64,000 nucleotides of DNA from Epithemia pelagica (lineage: Eukaryota; Bacillariophyta; Bacillariophyceae; Surirellales; Surirellaceae), in NCBI GenBank assembly GCA_946965045.2, contig OX337241.1:62001-126000 (forward strand). Reading direction: 5' to 3'. Below the pieces are notes generated by a model. The model did no database searches and had not been told where the DNA came from. It saw nothing but the letters and a program-made list of their open reading frames with translations. The translations under genes were made by a program, and so were the position numbers. The stretch's first letter is position 1; each line of letters starts with the position of its first letter. This document shows positions 31,326 to 41,300 of this stretch, in pieces.

Positions 31326-31614
31326 ACCAATCGAGCAGTCGGCAAGCAATATCAGGACTTGTAATATCGGGACTCACAACCTTTCTTGTCAAGTCACCAA
31401 GAGATTGTATCGAATGACAAATATTCGGAATGACTCCTCCCAGGGGAAGAGTATAATCTATTGTCTAGAGGATGCGGTTGTTTTCATCTAAAACTCCAGT
31501 GTCGTAAACGAAGCAATCGTTCTCCGCATCATCCAGACACTAGATTTTGTTGCAGGTATACTGTTCCCCGGAGAGGAGTAGTTCCGAATATTCGATATCT
31601 AGTAGATACATTCG

Positions 31615-32000
31615 AATTAGGAAGCAAACGAAGCGAACCAAAGCAGGTACTGTGCCGAGTGCAGATCTCTCACTTTCGTTCGCTTGTCTTGGTGTGGAAA
31701 ATGCCTGTCAAGCTTGTTGCTCTGCAGCATATGGTGCCATGCTCTGCGCAGATCATATGATGAGTTGAGTCTCTGATGAAGAAGAATTGTATGGTACAAG
31801 TTGACCTTTGTTCGTTTCGACGCTTGCTCATATGGGATGTCCCATTCAGCGATGTGATCCAACATCCAACAACAGCAAAAAATGTAATACTAACGCGTGC
31901 TTCGGGATTCGGGATGGTCAGTGGTCAGTGCCGGAGCAAAGCTTCAGACACTACTTGATGTCTTAAATGACGTGGAGGCTGATGTAATATCTTCATTGTA
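31615..32000 (-). repeat. Interspersed repeat, copy A (inverted relative to copy B)
   Basis: On the minus strand this stretch is collinear with 48450-48797 on the plus strand. Shared blocks in order include CTCCACGTCATT, CTCCGGCACT, ACCACTGACCATCCC, AACTTGTACCATAC, CAGAGACTCAAC, GCAGAGCATGGCAC, TCCACACCAAG and TTGGTTCGCTTCG. It contains no coding frame of note. Confidence 0.75.
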
Positions 32001-32288
32001 AGACCTCCGTTCCAGACATGATTCCGTCCTGCGCGACTCACTTCCGAACTGAGTGACGTGAACGGCGGCGCAATCAATGGCTCGCGTGATGTGCGCGCGA
32101 GGGGAACATCATTTTCGTTTCGGCGACGGACACCTGCATTTTTTGCAAATGGATTGATCTTTTTGCAAGGGGACATAGACAAAGAGATCCTTTCATTCTT
32201 GTCTCGTCCTCGTCGTCCTCTTGTCGTCTTTCCCATTGACATACGGTAGTCGCTGTCTCCAAGGAAAACGAAACGTAAAGGCGACGCC

Positions 32289-33591
32289 ATGACCCAAGAT
32301 CCTGCTTCCCACAACACCAACAACGACAACATCAAGGGCCACAACAACACCAACGACCACAAGATGAATCGTTCCCGGTGGACTCCCTTAACGTTGATTC
32401 AGTCGCTCTGGAACCGCTACAACACGTTTCTGTTTGCACGAACACGCAACGGCAGTCGAATTGTCGGATGGATGCGCATGGCGTACGCCGTCTTGTACTT
32501 GTACGATGGGTGGGTCTGGTCGTTTGTATTGCCCGCTTATTTTCATCCCACCACGGGTTTGGTTTCCTATGCCGTCGGTCGACAATCCAGTTACTTTTCG
32601 GATCAGTACGACAACAATGAGTCGTTCTGGCCCCTGGCTTACAACAAACCGTGGTTGTGGAGCTTGTATCAAGTGGCACCTGCCAGTATGGACTGGGTCT
32701 GGTGGATTCACGGCCTGGCCATGATACAGGCCGCCTTGTTGTTGCTGGGCATTGCGCCCCGACTACAACTCGTGTGTTTGCTCGTGCATCAAGGATCCCT
32801 GCATCATCACAATCGCCTCCTCTGGGATGCTCAAGATGTCATGCTCCGTCTCTGGACCTGGATGCTTCTCCTCCTGCCCCTGAACCAAAACACCATTTTT
32901 ACCTGGATGCGAGACTGGAAGCAGCAGTCAAAACGACCAAGCAATCCGACGAACCAGAAGAACACGAAACCAAACCACAACAAGGAGAAGGAAAAGAAAA
33001 GCACCAACCACCAAAAGGAGGAGGAGGACACCAAAATTACAACCAACGAAACAAACGACAAGAAGAGCGGCAACCTCTATAATAATAATCCTCAGAAGGA
33101 CCACAATGAGAATAACCACAACGACGACGACGACACGTGGCCCATGTGGCCCTTTTGCTTGTTTCAGATGGAAATGACTGTGATTTATCTCGGGGCCGGC
33201 CATGGCAAATGGGACGGTACCGTGTGGACGTCGGGGTTGGCCGTCTATGCCTTGGCGCATACGTGGGATCGGTATCCTGGAATTTGGACTCCCGATTGGC
33301 TCTTTAATCGGTTGGGACCACTCCAGTGCATGGCGTGGTTTACGCTCGGTTTGGAACTCGTGGCACCCATTACTCTGTGGATTCCCCGCTTGCGCCGCAC
33401 GACGCTTTGGTTGGTGATACTCTTGCATGTGGGTATGGAAGTGGCCTTGAATATGCACCTGTTTGAATCCTTGACCATTCTGGGATTTTGTAGCTTTTTG
33501 GTCGAACCGCTGGCGGCAAGCAAACCCAAAGAACAACCAACCAAAACCGATACAGAAACAAAGGACCAATCCTCCCACGATGACAGCAACG

Positions 33592-33670
<79 letters not shown>

Positions 33671-34895
33671 GTCGTCCCAATCTGACTCACAGTCGAAATT
33701 ACCCAGCCACACTCGACCAGAAGACTCGTCTTCTTCCGTCTCTACTACTACAACAACTACTGGTACTCCAACTCGTCCCCCCTGGACGATTGCGGCCCAT
33801 GTGGGAGGTCATTTCGTCTTTTTGTTTCTGGCAACCATTATTGTGATTGGCTCCCTGCCCGTGGCCGAACTGAACCGCGTCTGGTCTCGGTGGCTGTTCC
33901 TTGGGATTCCAGAATCGTCCCTGGGAACTGTCTTGCAACAAGGACAATACGAAGTGATGCATTGGGCCCGTCCCGTGGTCCAAACGTTGGCCTTGGAACA
34001 ACATATCTGGACCTTGTATGGCGGTTCCGCTACTTCGACGAATCGCATGGTCCATGCTCGCATTACACTGATACCACGACAAACTCCTTCACCTGCAACC
34101 ACGGATCACACAGACACGCCACGATACCACACTCCTAGAATGGACGACGACAACAAGAACAACCAGAATCACCACCAGGACACAACCACAACAACCACCA
34201 ACCATGACGACAACGACAACCCGAATGCCATGGTCTTGCATTGGTACAGTCCGGATTGGATGGCCTTGACGTGGTGGGAACGCAAATTGGCCGTCCGGGA
34301 CATGAATTATTATACCCATCTCATGGATGGATGGGAGGACATGGTATCGGCGTTGGATAGTGACAATAAAGAAGAACAAGAGAATGACGATGAATTGGAT
34401 CCCGGATTGTTGGCGGCCTGGTCGGCCTTGGGACATGCCTTGATTCGAGAATACAGTAGTGCGGCTGCCTCGTCGTCCTCGAGCAGCAACAAGGGCCGAT
34501 GGTGGACCATGGTTCCCTGGACCCAACCTCCGACCATCCCCGACACTACCAATACGAGGATGGTCGTACAGTCGGTCAATGTGGGCTTTTACACTGATTA
34601 TGCCGTGGCACCTCCGGACCATTTCGGATTTTGGTCGTGGGAACCCGTCCGTCAACCCATGGATGAGAGTGAACCACGACGACCCGTTGTGACCTTGCAT
34701 ATCACGTGTCGTAGCAGGAGCACGACGACCAGCACGACAAATTCTACGACTGCTCAAAGTACGGTTGTGCCACAAGAGTGGACCGATCCGACCGACCCCG
34801 GTGCGCCCTGTACCATTGTTCCCACCTTTGTGCTCACCAATCAAGTGGAACATGACGACGACGACGACGACACGAACGACGATCCGGATTACTGA
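32289..34895 (+). CDS. HTTM / vitamin-K-carboxylase-like multi-pass membrane protein
   Basis: Intronless, 868 residues. From about residue 35 to 200 there are several membrane helices with family-like text: SRIVGWMRMAYAVLYL, a Trp-rich loop, then HHNRLLWDAQDVMLRLWTW. A second hydrophobic block at about 290-405 contains MEMTVIYLGAGHGKWDGTVW, VAPITLWIPRLRR and a long helix. This is the layout of the HTTM domain found in gamma-glutamyl carboxylases and bacterial relatives. The substrate cannot be inferred. Two low-complexity inserts (about 215-275, and an Asn run near 437-463) split the fold, and a large soluble C-terminal part of about 330 residues follows a further helix. It lies in the 16-kb block bracketed by the inverted repeat copies. 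Confidence 0.75.
33592..33670. repeat. (AAC)n coding microsatellite
   Basis: A 79-bp uninterrupted AAC run encoding about 26 consecutive Asn in the HTTM-like protein. Likely length-variable between alleles. Confidence 0.95.
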
Positions 34896-35681
34896 GGTAC
34901 TGCTGCTTTCCTGAAATACTAGGAAGGTGGCATCCGCAGAGCCTTGGACCCAACACACACCCATGCCAAAAAAAAACCACGACATTTGGCGATCCACCTC
35001 GATTCTACTCCAAGTCCAAGACAACGACAACAATAACAACAACGACGACGACGACGACGAGTATGACGATAAAGGTTTCAATGGGCAAAGAAATGAGGGA
35101 TGGACCTAGAGGTAGAAGAGAAGTGTGGCTGTGTCTAGGTGACGCCAGCACCATAGCTCTCAAGGATCTGTTTGCCGCCCGTGTACGGTGTACTGTATGA
35201 ATGGTGCATCCAACATCCAAGAAGTATCGGTAAGTGGACATTCTTTGACAGTTCGAGAATCGGATGGGTTGGAACAACTCAGCACTCGGGTTCCTAGTAT
35301 AGTCTTGTATCCTACGTATGTGGTATTGGTGAAGTCATTACTCGTAATGTAGTGCTCGGTTGTGTCATGGGAATCCTCTTGGGTCCTACTTGTTGACGGG
35401 GCAATACTCTGTTCCGTGTATGCAGTCTTTGGACTTCCTCAGGGAGAACCTTCGAGTTATGCCCTGGACACTCGTATTCAAGCCATTGGAAAAAGGCATA
35501 AGTCATGTATGTGGATGGAGCAATCAGCAATAAGTAGTGTACAATACGAAGTTGTATTTTTTGGCATTCGCCGGCATACAAAACAATCGGCGAGAGATCT
35601 ATTGTTGCGTTTTGCCGGACTTCTCTCTCTTGTGTATGTATCTCCATTCTCTCTGTTTGTCTCTCTCTGGTCTCTGCTGTG

Positions 35682-35714
<33 letters not shown>

Positions 35715-35951
35715 CTGCGAGTGTGGATTCTTTTACTCTTGTTTTTCGTCTTTAGAGAAAAAGGAACGAGAGAATACCAGAGACGGACTGTGAGTGTGAA
35801 GCGGAGCAGTGCAACACAGTGTTTTTGCTTCATCACATCTCCAGGCAAAACGAAAAGAAAAGAGACCACCCACACCAGCACACAATCATCCTCTGCCGTA
35901 TCATCCTCTCACAACAAAAGTACTCCGATAAATCAATACGACAACTAAATC
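34896..35951. other. Intergenic
   Basis: About 1.05 kb between co-directional genes. Contains GAC/AAC repeats at about 35020-35062, a (GTTGTC)n patch near 35684-35712 and CT runs. The frames here are by-products of these repeats. The promoter of the Kelch gene should lie near the right end. Confidence 0.45.
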
Positions 35952-38222
35952 ATGCCTGTTTTGGTGGCCACCGACTCGCACTGGCATACGGTCCTTCCAA
36001 TCACAAAAGGACAAGTGGAGGAGAAGGAGGAGGACACCCAAACTACAACAGCCGAAGAAGCGAGACCGCATCGATTCGACGAGGCCTCCTCCTCCTCCGA
36101 GCAATCTCCGCCTGTTTCGGCTGCAATTCACGGGGGACGAGACAGTCATGCCACCGTCGTGATACCTGCCAAGCAGCAGGACAACAAGAACCACAACGAC
36201 CCGACAGCCGCACTCTGTCATGTCTTGGTGATTGGCGGCAATCAACAACAACAACAACAACAACAACAGGATGGAGCAGGAGGATCCTTTGAAACTACAT
36301 CTGTCTTGATGTATACGTGTTATCCTTGCCAAACAAAGAAGAAGAATGATACTACGAATGAGGAGTGGACCTGGCAGGTTCGCAGTGGTCCGTCCTTGCA
36401 ACAAGCTCGCGAAGATGTCGCAGCCGTCCTCTGTGGTCCACACGTCTATGCCATTGGTGGTTACAATGGCAGGACCGATTTGGATACTCTGGAATGCCTC
36501 TCGGTCGACCGTCTCCTTTGTGGGTCGTTGGAGGAACAGGACGACGAATTGTCTGGTTCTTCTTCTTCTTGTGGTTGGACCACACTGCCATCTTGTCGCT
36601 TGTCCTCGCCTCGAACGGCCTGTGCCGCTGTGACGATTCGCAATCGCTACATTGTGGTCATGGGTGGCACCAATGGATATCACCCCTTGGATACTGTCGA
36701 TATCCTGGACACGCAACCATTCACAAATGCTACTACTGCAACTTCCATTCCCCACTTGGTGGTAACGGCCGGTCCTCGCTTGACCATTCCTCGATGGTAT
36801 CTCGGTGCCACCGTCACCACCACGACTACATGTCAAACGAAGAAGCAAGTGACCGTGTGGGTCGTGGGAGGCAAGGGACCCTCCCGGCATTTGCATTATC
36901 AATCTAGAGCTACGGCAAGGACGCAGAATGCTGGAACTGCTACGGGGCCTCTACCTACGGCCATGAATACCGTCGAATGTTGGACCCTCTCCCTCGATGA
37001 CACGGAGGAAACGGAAAATGATATGGGTACGAGAGCAGCTGTTTCCAGTTGGTTCGAATCAACCAAGAATACCAATGGTTGGACCTTGTATCATCCACAA
37101 GCACAACCAGCGCCACAACGGTCTAGTTCTACCGTGCCAAACCAACCACCATCCTCCTTGTTCGAGTCGTCGTCCTTGTCATTATCATCATCTGCATGGA
37201 CCAATACTCCATTCCTGCCTCCTTCTTCTTCTTCTTCTTCTTCTTCCTCCGCGGTGGCAACCACTCCTCCCACGCCGTTGGCTGGATTCGTACCACAACC
37301 ATTACCCAATGCACGAACCGACCTGGTACAACGACAAGAAGAACAAGAAGAAGAAGAATCCAATCCTGATGATGAGCAAGAACAACCACCACAGGCCTGG
37401 ATTGGTCGATTTGGTCATGCCGTGGCCACCGTCGGCAACCACGATTCGTCCACCATTGTCGTGGCGGGTGGACGAGATGGACATGGACATGTCTTGTCGT
37501 CCCTGCAAGTCTTGCAATTGCAACGAGTACCGGAACAACCGGCAAATCCACCTGTCGTCACACTGGTAGCGTCGTCCTCCTCCTCGTCGAATCCTTGGAA
37601 TCCACCCCGACACCGAGGACTGGAAACAAAACAAAACAGCACCACCTCCCCCACGTCCCAGTTGGTACACCCCGATCCTTATACTATCCACACAGCCACC
37701 ACAACCACCACCACAACCACAGTACCAACCTCACGACGTGGTCGTCGACTGGCTCCGTCGTGGCCAAGTTTGTCCGTGGCCCGAGAAAATGCGAGTTTGG
37801 TCACCCTGTCGCTTCCCACGAACACTCACTACAACCACCACACCAAACACAACACGAATCGACAAGGACAAGGACAACGACGACAAGTCCTCTTGACGGT
37901 GGGAGGCCGTCTCGTTCCACCCACCGCCTCGTCCGAGGGAGACGGTCCACCACAAGCTCAACCATCATCCGTGTCCTCCTCGACTCGACAATCACAACCA
38001 GCTGTTTGGATGGAAACCCTGCCGGTAGTGGATTTGTCCTGGGAGGGATTGTCCACGGAACTGCAAGAGCTTCGACGACAAGGACGAGAACAACGACAAG
38101 ATCAACAACAAGAACAACGGCCCTCCTCCTCTCCAACGACTCGTTCCTCATTGTGGGAACAAAAGGTGGAAACCTTGTGGAATACTCTCTTGTATTATCA
38201 CTTGACCACACCTCGTCGGTAA
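35952..38222 (+). CDS. Large Kelch-repeat protein
   Basis: Intronless, 756 residues. Kelch blades are recognisable at HVLVIGGNQ, HVYAIGGYNGRTDLDTLE, RYIVVMGGTNGYHPLDTVD, TVWVVGGKGPSRH, TIVVAGGRDGHGH and, near the end, VLLTVGGRLVPP. The spacing is irregular because long Ser/Thr/Gln/Pro-rich inserts interrupt the propeller (for example about 395-450 and 545-620). The tail has a Gln/Arg run followed by a short helical end. It shares the blade style RYI(V/I)VMGG with the shorter Kelch gene at 5510, so the two are probably related, but this one is much larger. No second domain was recognised. Confidence 0.82.
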   Translation: MPVLVATDSHWHTVLPITKGQVEEKEEDTQTTTAEEARPHRFDEASSSSEQSPPVSAAIHGGRDSHATVVIPAKQQDNKNHNDPTAALCHVLVIGGNQQQQQQQQQDGAGGSFETTSVLMYTCYPCQTKKKNDTTNEEWTWQVRSGPSLQQAREDVAAVLCGPHVYAIGGYNGRTDLDTLECLSVDRLLCGSLEEQDDELSGSSSSCGWTTLPSCRLSSPRTACAAVTIRNRYIVVMGGTNGYHPLDTVDILDTQPFTNATTATSIPHLVVTAGPRLTIPRWYLGATVTTTTTCQTKKQVTVWVVGGKGPSRHLHYQSRATARTQNAGTATGPLPTAMNTVECWTLSLDDTEETENDMGTRAAVSSWFESTKNTNGWTLYHPQAQPAPQRSSSTVPNQPPSSLFESSSLSLSSSAWTNTPFLPPSSSSSSSSSAVATTPPTPLAGFVPQPLPNARTDLVQRQEEQEEEESNPDDEQEQPPQAWIGRFGHAVATVGNHDSSTIVVAGGRDGHGHVLSSLQVLQLQRVPEQPANPPVVTLVASSSSSSNPWNPPRHRGLETKQNSTTSPTSQLVHPDPYTIHTATTTTTTTTVPTSRRGRRLAPSWPSLSVARENASLVTLSLPTNTHYNHHTKHNTNRQGQGQRRQVLLTVGGRLVPPTASSEGDGPPQAQPSSVSSSTRQSQPAVWMETLPVVDLSWEGLSTELQELRRQGREQRQDQQQEQRPSSSPTTRSSLWEQKVETLWNTLLYYHLTTPRR

Positions 38223-38324
38223 CAACCACAAGATAATAGAATGGGGAATCAAACAAGACATTTCATAACCAAAAGAAGGACTGACACTACAGTCAAACAA
38301 TCTAATAAATCTAGTAGAACAACA

Positions 38325-41300
38325 CTATAGCTTCTTGTGTCCTGTACGTTCTTCGGGCGGGTGACTGTCTTGCGTGGAGGTGACGTGTTGGATGATGGCT
38401 ACCCTTTGTTTCGACGGAGTGGGGTGTTTTTTGGACCATCGCCGTGTCGTTGGAGAGGTTGTTGCGGCTGCCGCTGCTATTACTGCTCCTCCTCCTTCTT
38501 TGTTGCGGCGTTTGACGATTTGATTCGACACCAGAGTGTCGCCCCGTTTCCTGGACCGCATTTCCCTCAAACTCTTGTCGGCATTCACGAGGAGTTCCTC
38601 CATGGCTTGTTGCATCAAATGAAAGGAATCCTGGTCCAGATCCTTCTTAGTGTCCGACAAGAGCGGTTCATGTCTTGGGCGCAGAACTCCAGGGGTCGTA
38701 CATACACGGCCGTGGACTGTAAATGTCTCCTTGTTGTTTTTGGCACTATGAGCAGCAGTAATAGCTCTGTCCCCTCGTCCTCTACTATTACTACTGGGCC
38801 GATTGTCCAACTCACGTTTGCGTTGCATCGTTTTACGAGAGGGGTGTTTGCGGTTGTGTAACGTGCGTTCCAGAACCATGTGAGGGTGAGCTTTGGGATC
38901 CGGTTGGGGTTGGGCCAGTGCTTGCAACTTGTACTGGTGGCGTTGTGACACTCCACGAAACCAAGCTTGTGTCACGATTGCGGCTCGCCGATGTTCTTGG
39001 TATCGGACCCAACATCGTTGACGGCGCCACACGGCTTGAATGCGTACGACAGCCTTGTTCTCCATGGTCGTTTGCTGATACTCGTCGTCGTCATCGTGAT
39101 TCACTGTATGGTCTGGACCTGACGTGCTGGTCTTGCCTCTGGATTTTTCCTGGTGGAGTTTCTCGTCGGGGTGGTTGGTAGGACCACTGCTGTCATGGTT
39201 GATGAATGCCGCTCGACCCAACACGACACGCTTTAACTTTTGCCAGGGACTTTTTGCATTGTGTCGTTTGGTACCGTGTCCCCCTCGGCCTTTGGGACTC
39301 TTGGGTGTGGTCGTTTGCGGTAGATTCACTTCGTGAATCCATGGACCATTTCCGTTCTCGTTATCGTCGTCATGCAAGCTATTGCATTCACTGTAATCTG
39401 GATTGGACGAAGAGTGGTCGTGATGATGGCTACTGGAACAGCCTAACAAGTTTCTCATGGATCCTCCTCCTCCGCCAGATCGCAACAGGGACCGCAATTG
39501 ACGACTTGACGATTGTGAGGCTTGCATCATGCGTCTTCTCCAATTCTCTTGGTCGTTCCCTTCTTGTTCTCTAGATGGGATTTGTGCTGCTGCATCCATG
39601 GGCCCTTGTTCCCTTTCCTCCGCATCGTCGAGCAAAATACCTCGTCGGCTGGTTGTTTTTCGGGGTGAGGACGTCCGTGACAACAAGGACGAAACGGACG
39701 ATGCCTTGAGAGGCATTCCGGGTCGCGCGGGGGGAGTTTCCTGCTCGGACAATACAACAGGATCATTATTGGAAAAGCTTGCCCAATTGTTGTTGTCCTC
39801 GTTGTCATTGCCGTGATTGTCATTGTCCTTCTCGTGAGTCTTGTCATGAGTGGATCCACTCGTCTGGTTGGGCAATAGTTCCGTTTCTTCGTCAATGAGA
39901 TCCTTGGCATGATCCAAATCCAAGGCCGAATCATTCCACAATAGAAAATTGGATTCTTGGGTGGAGTGTTGTTGGTTCGACACCATGCATACGGCTAACA
40001 TGGGATTCGAGTCCTGCAACGAAGGAGAAGGAGAAGACTCTGGTGGCGAATCCAACTCGGTGAGTCGAAACGAATCTTCTCGAACCAGCTCCTTCTTCTT
40101 GGGACACTCTTTGGGAATATGGTCGGTTGCTGTGGAGTCTGTGGTTTCTTCCATGGATTCCATCAAGAGCGACGAGCTGGATTGGCCTAGAAGAGCAACA
40201 CTGTTGCTCTCAGTGTCCTCCTCAGCGACATGGAGCGACCGTGCCGAATGGCCTTGTCCAAACAATTTAGTCCTCCAGGAAGAAGATCCGGATCCTCGAG
40301 TCGGTGAACCATTATTATTTGTGGCAACGGACAATGACGAACTTAGTGACGATACCGACGTCGCTGAGACCAATCCAGGCCGTGTGGGAGAGGATCCAGC
40401 AGAATTGGTCTTTGGGTTTCTCGAGGAGTTGCTCGTTTCGGTTTGACTCATAATAGGTTGATCCTGTTGTGTTCGTGCCAGAGTCATCCAGTCCAATTGC
40501 AAAAACGGATTGGCTTGATCGGCTGAGGAGGAGGAGTCATCCTCCACAGTATTCTTGTTGTTATTGTCATGAACTTTTTTCTTTTTCCTCTTTTTGGTCT
40601 TGCTGTCGGGCCTCATCGTTGGTTCCGGTTCCTTCGGGTCCTCTGGGACAGTTTGTGGCTCGTCCTGGTTGTCCTCATTGTTGTCCTCCGCTTCGTCTTC
40701 AGTAGGAATGACAATGGTCGGCCGACGCAACATGGGCCGCCTACTACTAGTAGGAGTCTTCGGTGTGGTTGTGGTTGTGGTTGCCAGTGGAGCATCAGCT
40801 GCTGCTGCCATCCCTAGTGGTTCTGTGGATGGTGGGTCTTGGGGTGGTGATGTGGGATCCTCCACAGTGCAGCGAGTCGTCGCAGCCGCTGCAGCGGCTG
40901 CTGCCATTGCAGAGGAAGAGGATGACGATGCGCGGGCCAGTATCATTTGCGAGACAACGGCCGAGGCATGTGCGGATGCTCCACCCGTTCCTCCTCGACG
41001 AGGAGACGATTGTTGTTGTTGTTGTTGTTGATTCTGCGCCAGCATGGACGCCTTGAGAGCCGCTACGGTGGTCCTTGTCTTGGTCGGTTTGGGGGTATAC
41101 CTGTCAGCTTCTGTTGTAGTCATTGTAGTCGCAGGGACCAAGATTCGCTTCTTGGTTCTCGTCGTGATGGGTGTCTTGGGACGAATGTGTTTGTTGTGGC
41201 TGGTAGTACTAGTAGTATTTGTATTTGTATTGGAGGAAGAACTGTCGTTCTTTCTGTGGTTCTGGTTCGTGTCGGAGGACAAGGACTGGGGCTTGGCAGC

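Noticed and set aside
32928-33680. Minus-strand frame with a long Val run (and Cys/Leu runs in sister frames)
   Set aside because: By-product of the AAC tract read in other frames of the HTTM-like gene.
34089-35081. 330-residue minus-strand frame
   Set aside because: Antisense shadow of the HTTM-like gene; Val/Leu/Ser-rich from GAC/AAC codons.
35901-36902. 333-residue minus-strand frame
   Set aside because: Antisense shadow of the large Kelch gene.
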